This document shows positions 16,737 to 25,557 of a stretch of 64,000 bases of DNA, piece after piece. Under the pieces are notes generated by a model that worked only from the letters and a program-made list of their open reading frames with translations, was not told where the DNA came from and made no database searches. The position numbers were made by a program, and so were the translations under genes. The DNA is from QANA01 sp963665505 (lineage in GTDB: Bacteria; Bacillota; Clostridia; Christensenellales; Christensenellaceae). How positions within the stretch are numbered: position 1 is the first letter of the stretch; each line of letters begins with the position of its first letter. The stretch lies in the NCBI GenBank assembly GCA_963665505.1, contig OY762275.1, forward strand, positions 868,001 through 932,000. Direction: 5' to 3'.

Positions 16737-17534
16737 ATGATCATAGATTTTCACACACATGCATTTAAAAAAGAACTTGCGGGCAGGGCGATGGACAACA
16801 TCACCCGCGTGAGTGGGTTCGAGGGCCACGGGGACGGTACGCTCGCGGCGCTGCAGGCCCGTCGGCAGGCAAGGAATATCGATTTGTGCGTTCTTTTGAA
16901 CATTGCCGCTTCGCCGGAGTCGGTCGCCCATGTCAACGACTATGCCATACGGGTGGACAGGGAAGAAGGGATCTGCGCGTTCGGCAGCGTCCATCCGAGC
17001 AACGACAATTTTGCAGGCGAGATCGCCCGGTTGCGGGACGCCGGGATCAAAGGGATCAAACTGCACCCGTGCTACCAGAAGTTCATGATAGACGACCCGG
17101 CCGTTTTCCCGGTATATGAAGCGATCGTGAAGGCGGGGATGCTCGTGCTGTTCCATGCGGGGCTGGACCCGCTGGACCCGACAAAAAGCTATGCGACCCC
17201 GCGGGCCTCTCTGAAAATGCACCGCCTTTTTCCCGAAATGAAGATGATATTGGCGCACCTGGGTGGTGCGCGCGAATTTGGGGACGCGGAACGCTGCCTC
17301 TGGGGAGAGGATATCTATATGGACATCTCCTGCATGGCGGGGTATGCGCCGGGAGGCGTGATCCGCCGTTTCTTTAAAAAACACCGCATGGACAGGATCC
17401 TGTACGGCAGCGATTTTCCCTGGCATGACGGGGAAGAACTGAAAATGCTGGACACGCTGCCGCTTTCCCGGGAGCAAAAAGAAGCCGTACTGGCCGGGAA
17501 TGCCCGGGCTCTTTTGGGGTTGGAGGGGATATGA
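16737..17534 (+). CDS. Amidohydrolase-family TIM-barrel hydrolase (amidohydrolase-2 type)
   Basis: 265 residues. Starts with the metal-binding IIDFHTHAF (HxH motif). Further motifs are FGSVHPSNDNF, GIKGIKLHPCYQKF, MILAHLGGA and YGSDFPWHDGEE (His and Asp ligands). This pattern belongs to the amidohydrolase-2 group, which includes decarboxylases and lactone hydrolases; the substrate cannot be told. No good ribosome-binding site is visible before ATG 16737. Its stop overlaps the next start (ATGA). Confidence 0.82.
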   Translation: MIIDFHTHAFKKELAGRAMDNITRVSGFEGHGDGTLAALQARRQARNIDLCVLLNIAASPESVAHVNDYAIRVDREEGICAFGSVHPSNDNFAGEIARLRDAGIKGIKLHPCYQKFMIDDPAVFPVYEAIVKAGMLVLFHAGLDPLDPTKSYATPRASLKMHRLFPEMKMILAHLGGAREFGDAERCLWGEDIYMDISCMAGYAPGGVIRRFFKKHRMDRILYGSDFPWHDGEELKMLDTLPLSREQKEAVLAGNARALLGLEGI

Positions 17535-18043
17535 AAGAAAATCTGCAATTGACGGTGCGGTCGGCTTTGCACAAGGGAGATTTCCGCAAGCTGGCCTACT
17601 GGAACACGTTCAAGAAATCGCCGGCGCTGCTGTACCTGATGATCGGCATGGTATTGGTGGGCGGCGCGGGGCTGTATCTGGCGGCGGGCAATATCATCAT
17701 GGTCGCAGTATCCGCGGCCCTTATGCTGTGCCCTTTCCTGGCGGTCGGCGCGATCGAATTTTATATCGCTTCGGTGCGGCGGGGCGGGGACATCACGCGC
17801 AGGACGGCGGCCGAATATATATTCGGGTCGGGCGGCATCAGCGCGCGCAACCTGATCGAAAAGGAACCGGTCTTTTATAAATGGGCGCATATCGGGAAGA
17901 TATACGAAAGCGTCCAATTTTTCCTGATCTTTGTAAACAAGGTCCAGATGCTGACGCTGCGCAAGAGCGACCTGACGCCCGGGGAACAGCAGACGCTGCG
18001 GGAGATCGTACGGGAATACGCGGGCAGTTGGAAGCTGCGCTGA
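17531..18043 (+). CDS. YcxB-like membrane protein
   Basis: 170 residues. Two membrane segments (about 33-72: LLYLMIGMVLVGGAGLYLAA and IIMVAVSAALMLCPFLAVGA) are followed by a soluble part with WAHIGKIYESVQFFLIFVNK and LRKSDLTPGEQQTLREIV, the usual YcxB-like layout. Function unknown. The start overlaps the amidohydrolase stop by 4 bp and has GGAGGGG upstream, so the two are co-translated. Confidence 0.7.
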   Translation: MKENLQLTVRSALHKGDFRKLAYWNTFKKSPALLYLMIGMVLVGGAGLYLAAGNIIMVAVSAALMLCPFLAVGAIEFYIASVRRGGDITRRTAAEYIFGSGGISARNLIEKEPVFYKWAHIGKIYESVQFFLIFVNKVQMLTLRKSDLTPGEQQTLREIVREYAGSWKLR

Positions 18044-18137
18044 AGCGCCGGACGCGGGGAAAAATTGGAAAATATCCATGGGGCATATTGTAAAAATACC
18101 GCAAATATTGTAAAATAATACTATCAATGATAGGGGC

Positions 18138-18566
18138 GTGGTAGGTGTGGCAGTGACAAAAACCAATGTGGTGATTTCCGGACGTGCATACTGCATCGTC
18201 TCTGAAGAAAGCGGAGAGTATGTGAACCGCGTCGCGTATGAATTGAATGAGCGCATCAGGGAGATTTCCGACCAGTACGTGGGCCTTTCCACCGTGATGG
18301 CGACAGTGCTTGCCGCGCTGAACCTGACGGACGAGCTTTTCAAGGCGCGGGAGTCGTTGCGCGAGACCGCCGAGCAAGTCAAGCAACTGCAGGAAAAACT
18401 ACGCCAGGCTGAGATAAAGCTCAACATCGTTTCAGAAAAAGCCGAAGTGGAAGGACGCGCCGAATTGAAATATGCGCTGGAACGTTTGAGCACGCTTGAA
18501 AAAGAAAACAACGCGCTGCGCACCGCCAATTTCCGCGAACCTAAAAAAAACTACAATAAGAAGTAA
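18138..18566 (+). CDS. zapA: Cell division protein ZapA
   Basis: Up to 142 residues; several GTG codons (18138, 18147, 18153) could be the start, and 18153 has the best-spaced GGTAGGTG. Residues after it (TNVVISGRAYCIVSEESGEY, VNRVAYELNERIREI) are the ZapA globular head, followed by a long coiled coil (QVKQLQEKLRQAEIKL to the end), longer than in E. coli ZapA. ZapA cross-links FtsZ filaments at the division site. The order zapA - U32 peptidase - mutS2 is common in Clostridia. Confidence 0.88.
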   Translation: MVGVAVTKTNVVISGRAYCIVSEESGEYVNRVAYELNERIREISDQYVGLSTVMATVLAALNLTDELFKARESLRETAEQVKQLQEKLRQAEIKLNIVSEKAEVEGRAELKYALERLSTLEKENNALRTANFREPKKNYNKK

Positions 18567-18580
18567 AAAAACAGCAGGTC

Positions 18581-18610
18581 GGCCGCCGGGTTTCCGGCGG
18601 TTTTTTGTTT
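18581..18610 (+). terminator. Terminator of zapA
   Basis: GCCGCCGG / CCGGCGGT stem with a GTTT-type loop and TTTTTTGTTT tail. Confidence 0.85.
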
Positions 18611-18637
18611 TGCAACCGGCCGTTTTTGCGATATAAT
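18610..18637 (+). promoter_or_regulatory. Promoter of the U32 peptidase - mutS2 operon
   Basis: TTGCAA (18610-18615), 16 bp, TATAAT (18632-18637). Only ~14 bp separate the -10 box from the ATG at 18651, so the transcript would be nearly leaderless, which fits the lack of a ribosome-binding site. Confidence 0.6.
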
Positions 18638-18650
18638 AAGTTTTAGAAAT

Positions 18651-20945
18651 ATGAAAAAGAAAATCGAACTGCTGGCGCCGGCGGGGGACATGGAGAGCGC
18701 AAAGGCCGCTTTTGCGGCGGGCGCGGACGCCTGCTATCTGGGCGGACAATGGAGTGCCCGCGCCTATGCCCAAAACTTCAGTGATGAAGAGATAAGAAAG
18801 ATCATACGGTACGCGCATCTGCGCGGCAGGAAGGTTTATATTGCCCTGAACACGATGCTGCTGGAAAAAGAAAGGGAGCAAGTCCTTGCGTATACCCGTT
18901 TTTTATATGAGGCGATGGCCGACGCCGTTATCGCGGCCGACCTTGGGTTCATCGCGCAGGCGGCGGCCCGTTTCCCCGGGCTGGACATCCATGCCAGCAC
19001 GCAGTCGGCGGTGCAGGGGCCGATGGGCGCGGCGCAGATGGCCGCGCTGGGCTGCAGGCGCGTGATCGCCGCGCGGGAAAGCAGCCTGGCCACGCTGGCA
19101 GAGATGGCGGCCGCAGGGGTGGAGGTGGAGGCCTTCTGCCACGGGGCGATGTGTTCGGGCGTATCGGGGGTGTGCCTGCTTTCGGGCATGCCTGGCGAAC
19201 GGAGCGGCAACCGGGGCCGGTGCGCCCAACCCTGCCGGCTGCCCTATACGCTGTTTTCCAAAAAAGCGTATCATCTGAGCACCAAAGACTTGTGTACGCT
19301 GGGCCTGATCGAACAATTTGCGCAGGCCGGCGTCTGCGCCCTCAAGATCGAAGGGCGCATGAAAAACAGGGAATATGTCGCCGCGACGGTCGATGCGTAC
19401 CGCCGGGCGATCGACGCCTATGCCGCGGGCGAGCCGTTCGACGCGGAGAAAGAACAGAGGGCGCTTGCGCGCATCTTCAACCGCGGCGGGTTTACGCAGG
19501 GCTACCTGACGGGCGGCCGGGACATCACATATACGGAGCGCCCCGACCATTTGGGCGTGTATGTAGGCAGCCTGCAAAAGCCGGCCCGCGGACGGGCATT
19601 TGTGGCGACGGCAGAGCGCCTGCAGCCGGGCGACGGTGTGGAAGTGGGCGGACAGGGCTATGCGCTCGGGTTTGCCGACCCGGCGCCGGGCGGATACAGG
19701 ATACCCGTGCCGGAAAAGGCGGTGGCGGGCGACGGCGTTTACCTGCGGTCGGACCGTGCGGCGCTGGAACGCGCCCGCGCACTTTGTAAAGATAGGGCCG
19801 AGATCCCCGTACGCATGCGGCTCTCCGCCCGGGAAGGGCAGAAGAGCCATTTATGCGTCGAGGCGGAAGGAAACGTTGCCCGGGCGGAGGGGCCGGTCAG
19901 CCCCCGCGCGCACAAGCCGATGGACCCAGCCCTGATAAGGGACCGGCTGGTACATACGGGCGGTACGGTATTTTCCGCCACGGATTGTGGCATACAAATA
20001 GAGGGGCAGCCCTTTTTGCCCGCGGCCGCGCTGAACGCGCTGCGGCGGCAGGCCCTCTCGGCATTGGAAGAGAAGATCATCGCGGCGCACGGATACGAAC
20101 GGTGCGAATGGACGCCCCGGCAGGAGGCGCCGGAAGGGCTGTTCTGTGTTGCTCCTTATGTCGCCGCGCAGGTGCGGGACATGGCGGCGGGGCGGGCGGC
20201 CTGGCGGGCGGGCGCGGGGCGGGTTTATCTGGCCCCGGGCGACCCCGCCGTACTGGAAGGACTCTCCGCGACAGAAAAGCAGGGGGAGATTTGGCTGGTG
20301 CTGCCGCCCTATCTCTCCGCACAGGAAGAACGGGAGATGGCGGCGCTGCTGTGCGGCCTGCGGACGGTGCTGGACGGCGTGCTGGCGCCGGGCCCGGGGG
20401 GTGTGGCGGTGGCGAAAAAAGCGGGCCTGCCCTTTGTTTCAGACTATTGGCAGAATGTGGCCAATACGGCGGCGGCCGGCGTTTTACGGGGCTGGGGCGC
20501 GCAGGGCGTGACGGTGAGCAGCGAGATCAACCTGTCCGCTATTGCGGCGATCGGATATGCGGAAAAGGAAACGGTGGTCTACGGGCGCCTGCCGCTGATG
20601 AACCTGCGCCACTGCCCCGTGAAAAAAGAGGCGGGCTGCGCGGCCTGCGGCAAAGGCGTATTAGGGGACAGGCTTTCGTATGTCTTCCCGCTGCTGCCGC
20701 TCAAAACAATCGGGTGCCTGCTGCAGGTATACAACGCCGTGCCTCTGGCGATGGAAGACCTGCCGGCCCTGCGGACGGCGGGCATCGCGGGTATACGGCT
20801 GATCTTTACGGAAGAAAATATAGAACAGATAGAAGGTGTGACTGCCGCCTATTGCCGGGCCTGGGCGGCGGGGGAAGCTGCGGACCTGGGCAGATACAGG
20901 CCTGCGCAGGCAAGCAACGGGCATTTTTTCAGGGGAGTGGAATAG
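18651..20945 (+). CDS. Peptidase U32-family protein (with DUF3656-type C-terminal part)
   Basis: 764 residues. The N-terminal ~300 residues form the U32 TIM-barrel: LLAPAGDMESAKAAFAAGAD, the U32 signature VEAFCHGAMCSGVSGVCLLS, and the cysteine-rich NRGRCAQPCRLPY. The long extension resembles the DUF3656 collagenase-like domain and ends with another Cys cluster (CPVKKEAGCAACGKG). Several U32 members are now known as rRNA/tRNA hydroxylation factors (RlhA, TrhP) rather than proteases, so an RNA-modifying role is as likely as proteolysis. The stop is 1 bp from the mutS2 start. Confidence 0.88.
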   Translation: MKKKIELLAPAGDMESAKAAFAAGADACYLGGQWSARAYAQNFSDEEIRKIIRYAHLRGRKVYIALNTMLLEKEREQVLAYTRFLYEAMADAVIAADLGFIAQAAARFPGLDIHASTQSAVQGPMGAAQMAALGCRRVIAARESSLATLAEMAAAGVEVEAFCHGAMCSGVSGVCLLSGMPGERSGNRGRCAQPCRLPYTLFSKKAYHLSTKDLCTLGLIEQFAQAGVCALKIEGRMKNREYVAATVDAYRRAIDAYAAGEPFDAEKEQRALARIFNRGGFTQGYLTGGRDITYTERPDHLGVYVGSLQKPARGRAFVATAERLQPGDGVEVGGQGYALGFADPAPGGYRIPVPEKAVAGDGVYLRSDRAALERARALCKDRAEIPVRMRLSAREGQKSHLCVEAEGNVARAEGPVSPRAHKPMDPALIRDRLVHTGGTVFSATDCGIQIEGQPFLPAAALNALRRQALSALEEKIIAAHGYERCEWTPRQEAPEGLFCVAPYVAAQVRDMAAGRAAWRAGAGRVYLAPGDPAVLEGLSATEKQGEIWLVLPPYLSAQEEREMAALLCGLRTVLDGVLAPGPGGVAVAKKAGLPFVSDYWQNVANTAAAGVLRGWGAQGVTVSSEINLSAIAAIGYAEKETVVYGRLPLMNLRHCPVKKEAGCAACGKGVLGDRLSYVFPLLPLKTIGCLLQVYNAVPLAMEDLPALRTAGIAGIRLIFTEENIEQIEGVTAAYCRAWAAGEAADLGRYRPAQASNGHFFRGVE

Positions 20946-20946
20946 A

Positions 20947-23292
20947 GTGGACGAACGTGTGTATACAAAATTGGGGTATGATGCGGTGCGGCAGATGCTG
21001 GCGGGCTGCACGCTTTCGGCCCCGGGCAGAGAGGCTGCGCTGGCGCTGGTGCCCGAAACGGAAGAATCGGCGGCAGACGCGCTGCTGGAAGAAGCAAAAG
21101 AAGCGGAGCACGGCATATTGGCCGCGCCCAGCCTGCCCGTGACGTCGTTCGACGACGTGAAAAACGAGTTGACGCGGCTGCGGCTGGGGGTATCGCTTTC
21201 CTGCGGGGAACTTTTGCGCGTCTGCCTGCTGCACAAAGCGGCGCGCCGGACGGCGCGGGGCATCCGGGAAGACCTGCCCCGCCTGTATGCGATGGCCAAA
21301 GACCTCTGGTACGACGAGGAACTGATCTCCCGCATCGACATGTCTATTTTGGGGGAGGACAAGATCGCGGACAACGCGTCCCCGGCCCTGCGGGATATCC
21401 GGCGGCGCATACGCCGGGAAAACGCGGCGGTGCAGGAAAAGCTGAACGCCATCATCCGCAGCAAGGAACAGGCGGCCTACCTGCAGGACGCCATCATCAC
21501 TTCGCGGGACGGGCGGTTCGTCGTGCCGGTCAAGCAGGAATGCAGGAACAATGTGCCCGGGCTGATACACGGGCAATCGGCGAGCGGCGCGACGCTGTTC
21601 ATTGAGCCGATGGGCATCGTCGAATCCAACAATGAGCTGCGTCTGCTGGAAGAGGAAGAGCGGCGCGAGATCGAGCGCATCCTGGCGGCGCTTTCGGACA
21701 GGGCGCGGGGCGGCGCGGGGGCATTGGCGGCCGACCTGAAGACCCTGACGTATCTGGACGTGGTGTTTGCCAAAGCGGCGCTGGGCATCAAAATGAAAGG
21801 GTTTGCCCCGACCTTCAACCGGGAAAATAAAATCGATATACGCGCGGGGCGGCACCCGCTGATCGATAAAGACAAAGTGATCCCCGTTTCCGTTTCGGTA
21901 AGCGAGGACATACGGACGCTGATCATCACTGGGCCCAACACGGGCGGCAAGACGGTCACGCTCAAGCTGGTCGGGCTGTTTTCGCTGATGGCGCAGAGCG
22001 GGCTGTTCCTGCCCGCCGCCGAAGGCACGACGCTGCCCGTCTATACAGACGTGTTTGCCGATATCGGCGATGAACAGAGCATCGAGCAATCGCTCTCGAC
22101 CTTCAGCGCGCATATGCGCAACATCATCTATATCCTGCGCAAGGCGGGGCGCGATTCGCTCGTGCTGCTGGACGAACTGGGCGCGGGCACGGACCCCGCG
22201 GAAGGCACGGCGCTGGCCCTCTCCATACTGGACAAATTGTATGAAAAAGGCGCGCGCGTATTTGCCACGACGCACTATGGAGAAATCAAAGCCTATGCGA
22301 TGACGACCAAGGGTTTCGAAAACGCCGGTATGGAATTCGACCCGGATTCGCTGCAGCCCACCTTCCACCTGATCATGGGGCTGGCGGGGGCGAGCAATGC
22401 ATTCCTCATCTCCAGGCGGCTGGGGCTGAAACAGGACGTCATCGAGAAAGCCAAAGGGTTCATGCAGAAAGAACGGCTGGAATTCGACAGCCTGCTGCGG
22501 CATGCCGAACGGACGAGGAAAGACGCCGAGGCGCGCCTGGAAAAAGCGCGCCTGGCCGAACGGGAAGCGGCCGAAGCGGGTAAAAAGGCAAAAGCACTGG
22601 AAGAGGACCTGGCGGCCCGCCGCCGGACGGCCATCAAAAAGGCGCAGGAAGAAGCCTACGAAATCGTGCGCAAGACCCAGGACGAGATGGAAGAGATCTT
22701 GCGGGAGGCGCGGCGCACACGCGACCAGAGCGTGCGCGAATCTACGGAGACCACCAAAACGCTGCGGACGCGCGTATCCGGCAAAAAGGACGTGCTGCGG
22801 CGGCAGCTGGAACCCGCCAGGCTGCCCGCGCAGCCCGTGGACGCGGACAGCCTGGCGCTGGGAGAACCGGTACATGTCGCCAGCCTGGCGGTGGACGGCA
22901 CGGTGGCTTCGCTGCCCGATTCGCGCGGGATGGTGGAGATACAGGCGGGCATCCTGAAAGTTTCGGTGCCCGTTTCCGACCTGGAAAAGCGGGAGGGCGG
23001 CGGGAAAAAGCCGCGACGGACTTCTTCGGTGCGGCTGGCCAGAAAGACGGTGCCGCTTTCCCTCAATCTGCACGGGTACAATGTGGAGGAGGCGATCCTG
23101 GAGATAGACAAATACCTGGACGATGCGTTCCTTTCCGGGCTTTTGGAAGTCTCGATCATCCACGGAAAAGGGACGGGTGCGCTCCGGAGCGGCGTGCAGA
23201 AATACCTGCGCCACCATCCGCACGTCGCCTCTTTCCGCATGGGCAAGCTGGACGAAGGGGCCGAAGGCGTCACGATCGTGACGCTGAAGTAG
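20947..23292 (+). CDS. mutS2: Endonuclease MutS2
   Basis: 781 residues from GTG 20947 (AGGGGAGTGG upstream). It has the MutS-type core, Walker A in ITGPNTGGKTVTLKLVGLFS, Walker B in LVLLDELGAGTDPAEGTALA and a coiled-coil region (about residues 515-600). The C-terminal Smr nuclease domain is present (SLNLHGYNVEEAILEIDKYL, then IIHGKGTGALRSGV). MutS2 lacks the mismatch-recognition domain; known roles are suppression of recombination and, in Bacillus, rescue of collided ribosomes. Likely co-transcribed with the U32 gene. Confidence 0.95.
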   Translation: MDERVYTKLGYDAVRQMLAGCTLSAPGREAALALVPETEESAADALLEEAKEAEHGILAAPSLPVTSFDDVKNELTRLRLGVSLSCGELLRVCLLHKAARRTARGIREDLPRLYAMAKDLWYDEELISRIDMSILGEDKIADNASPALRDIRRRIRRENAAVQEKLNAIIRSKEQAAYLQDAIITSRDGRFVVPVKQECRNNVPGLIHGQSASGATLFIEPMGIVESNNELRLLEEEERREIERILAALSDRARGGAGALAADLKTLTYLDVVFAKAALGIKMKGFAPTFNRENKIDIRAGRHPLIDKDKVIPVSVSVSEDIRTLIITGPNTGGKTVTLKLVGLFSLMAQSGLFLPAAEGTTLPVYTDVFADIGDEQSIEQSLSTFSAHMRNIIYILRKAGRDSLVLLDELGAGTDPAEGTALALSILDKLYEKGARVFATTHYGEIKAYAMTTKGFENAGMEFDPDSLQPTFHLIMGLAGASNAFLISRRLGLKQDVIEKAKGFMQKERLEFDSLLRHAERTRKDAEARLEKARLAEREAAEAGKKAKALEEDLAARRRTAIKKAQEEAYEIVRKTQDEMEEILREARRTRDQSVRESTETTKTLRTRVSGKKDVLRRQLEPARLPAQPVDADSLALGEPVHVASLAVDGTVASLPDSRGMVEIQAGILKVSVPVSDLEKREGGGKKPRRTSSVRLARKTVPLSLNLHGYNVEEAILEIDKYLDDAFLSGLLEVSIIHGKGTGALRSGVQKYLRHHPHVASFRMGKLDEGAEGVTIVTLK

Positions 23293-23301
23293 TAAAAATC
23301 G

Positions 23302-23330
23302 TTGCCATATTGTTACAGATCGTTCATAAT
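23302..23330 (+). promoter_or_regulatory. Promoter of the two-component system / htrA operon
   Basis: TTGCCA (23302-23307), 17 bp, CATAAT (23325-23330), then an AT-rich leader of about 70 nt and AGGAGG before the start. Confidence 0.55.
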
Positions 23331-23404
23331 AAGTATATATAATCAATTTATGAATGATTTTTTACCTAACTGTGCGCGAATGAATAAAAACAGGAGGAAA
23401 AAGG

Positions 23405-24088
23405 ATGGCGGACAACCTCATATTGCTAATGGATGACGACGAGAATATATGCAAGGTCATTAAACTATATCTGGAAAAAGAGGGGATGACGCTGCTGACC
23501 GCCTACGACGGGAAGAGCGGGCTGGAGATATTCTCCCGGGAGAACCCCGACCTGGTACTGCTGGACATCATGATGCCCGGGATGAGCGGGATAGACGTGA
23601 TCAAGGAGATCCGCAAAAAGAGCGGCACGCCTGTCATCATGCTGACCGCGAAGGGGGATACCTTCGACAAAGTGCTCGCGCTGGAACTCGGCGCGGACGA
23701 CTATATCGTCAAACCCTTTGAACCAAAAGAACTGCTTGCCCGCATAAAGGCCGTGATACGGCGGAGCGAGAGCGCCCCCGAAGAGGAGAACAAGACGCTC
23801 AAATATGAGAACCTGGAGATCTCTATTTCGGAATACACGGTCATCTACTGCGGCAAAAAGCTGGAATTGCCCCCCAAAGAGCTGGAGCTTTTATACTTCC
23901 TGGCTTCCCACCCGAACAAGGTGTTCACGCGGGAACAGCTGCTCCAGAAAGTCTGGGAGTTCGATTTTTACGGCGATTCGCGGACGGTGGACGTACACAT
24001 CAAGCGGCTCCGTGAAAAACTGGGCGAACAGCCCTCCTGGCAGATCAAAACAGTCTGGGGGGTGGGGTATAAATTCGAGGTGCGCTGA
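23405..24088 (+). CDS. OmpR/PhoB-family response regulator
   Basis: 227 residues. The receiver domain has the acidic pair DDDEN, the phosphorylated Asp in LVLLDIMMPGMSG (about residue 53) and Lys in DDYIVKPFEPKEL. The C-terminal winged helix (from LKYENLEIS) includes SRTVDVHIKRLREKLG. It is encoded 1 bp overlapping with its histidine kinase and upstream of an HtrA protease, so an envelope-stress role is likely. Confidence 0.93.
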   Translation: MADNLILLMDDDENICKVIKLYLEKEGMTLLTAYDGKSGLEIFSRENPDLVLLDIMMPGMSGIDVIKEIRKKSGTPVIMLTAKGDTFDKVLALELGADDYIVKPFEPKELLARIKAVIRRSESAPEEENKTLKYENLEISISEYTVIYCGKKLELPPKELELLYFLASHPNKVFTREQLLQKVWEFDFYGDSRTVDVHIKRLREKLGEQPSWQIKTVWGVGYKFEVR

Positions 24089-25533
24089 TGTTCCGTTACA
24101 GAACGCTTTTTGGGCGGATCAGCGCGATCTGCATCACCGTGTTGGTCGTGGCGCTGCTGCTTTTCAACGTGCTTGTCTCGCTGAAGCTGCGCAGCAGCCG
24201 GATCAACAGTGCGATCGCCGGCCTGAGCGAATCTGCGGGGCTTATAAACGCCGCATTCAGCGAGTATTATGAATCGGGGGATACGGGGGAATCCATCTAC
24301 AGCTATATCCAGGAACTGGCCCAAAAACAGAATTGCATCATCTGGATCGCCGACGCCTATGACAGGATCGTTTATGTGATGTCGGGGGTGGACGAGGAAG
24401 ATTACGGAGATAATGCCCGCACCAATAAAAATACGCTGACCGATATCGTAGAGGGCGGAGAAGGCGCGTACACGATATCGGAAGAAGAGGGCATGTTCTA
24501 TGCGCCGCTCGTGACGGTCGGCAGCCCCATCAAGGTGGAAGGAGAGACCATCGGCGCGGTATATCTGCACCTGCGCCTTACCGACCTTTCGGACACGGTC
24601 AAGATCATCAGCGGGGAATCGGCGCTCATCCTGGGGCTGGGCATACTGCTCAGCCTGGGGCTTTCGTACATGGTCTCCCGCTGGATCGCGCGTCCGCTGT
24701 ACGATATGAACAAGGCGGCGCTCGCGCTGGCCCGGGGAAACTTTAAGCAGCGCATCAAAGTGCGGGACAACAGCGAGCTGGGGCAGTTGAGCCAGACTTT
24801 CAATATGATGGTCGAAGAACTGGAGAAATACGAAAATACCCGCGAGAGTTTCGTCGGCAATGTTTCGCACGAGCTGCGCAGTCCCATCACGGCCATACAG
24901 GGATTTGTGCAGGGGATGCTCGACGGGACGATAGACGAATCCGAGCGGCGGCAATATCTGGAGATCGTGCTGGGAGAATCGCGCCGCATGAACGCGCTGA
25001 TACGGGATTTGCTGGATCTGGTGAAGATCGAATCCGGGCAATTCCCGCTGAAAAAGAGCGCGTGGGACATCAACGAGCTGATCCGCCGCACGCTTATCAA
25101 CTATCTGAACAAGATAGAGGACAAAAAGATCGAATTGGCCGTCAATCTGCCGGATACGCCTTCTAAGGTGCTGGCCGACTATGACCGCATCGCCCAGGTA
25201 TTTACCAACCTGCTGGACAATGCCGTCAAATTCTGCAACGAAGGCGGCTCCATCAAGATCTGGACGTATGAAGCGGAAGGCAAGCTGCATGTGAGCATCG
25301 CCAACACGGGACAGACGATCCCGAAAGAAGACCTGCGCTATATATTCGACCGGTTTTTTAAAGTCGATAAATCGCATAACCGGAAAACACCGGGCACAGG
25401 GATCGGCCTTTCCATCGTGCGGGAGATCATCAACCTGCACAACGAGAAGATCTGGGTCAATTCCAAGCCGGGGACGGGCACGGTATTTACCTTTACACTT
25501 ACCCTGGCCCTCAAGGGACAAAAAAATGCCTGA
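24088..25533 (+). CDS. Sensor histidine kinase
   Basis: 481 residues. N-terminal membrane segment (~12-34), an extracytoplasmic sensor of roughly 160 residues, a second membrane segment (ALILGLGILLSLGLSYMVS), a HAMP domain, then the DHp box FVGNVSHELRSPITAIQGFV with the phosphorylated His and an ATPase domain (NLLDNAVKFCNEGG, FDRFFKVDKSH, GTGIGLSIVREI). No PAS domain is seen. The start ATG overlaps the regulator stop as TGATG. The downstream htrA gene suggests it reports on cell-surface protein damage. Confidence 0.93.
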   Translation: MFRYRTLFGRISAICITVLVVALLLFNVLVSLKLRSSRINSAIAGLSESAGLINAAFSEYYESGDTGESIYSYIQELAQKQNCIIWIADAYDRIVYVMSGVDEEDYGDNARTNKNTLTDIVEGGEGAYTISEEEGMFYAPLVTVGSPIKVEGETIGAVYLHLRLTDLSDTVKIISGESALILGLGILLSLGLSYMVSRWIARPLYDMNKAALALARGNFKQRIKVRDNSELGQLSQTFNMMVEELEKYENTRESFVGNVSHELRSPITAIQGFVQGMLDGTIDESERRQYLEIVLGESRRMNALIRDLLDLVKIESGQFPLKKSAWDINELIRRTLINYLNKIEDKKIELAVNLPDTPSKVLADYDRIAQVFTNLLDNAVKFCNEGGSIKIWTYEAEGKLHVSIANTGQTIPKEDLRYIFDRFFKVDKSHNRKTPGTGIGLSIVREIINLHNEKIWVNSKPGTGTVFTFTLTLALKGQKNA

Positions 25534-25557
25534 CTTAGGCCGGGCCGGAGGATTGGT

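Noticed and set aside
20929..23346. 805-codon minus-strand frame
   Set aside because: Antisense to mutS2, which has all expected motifs on the other strand.
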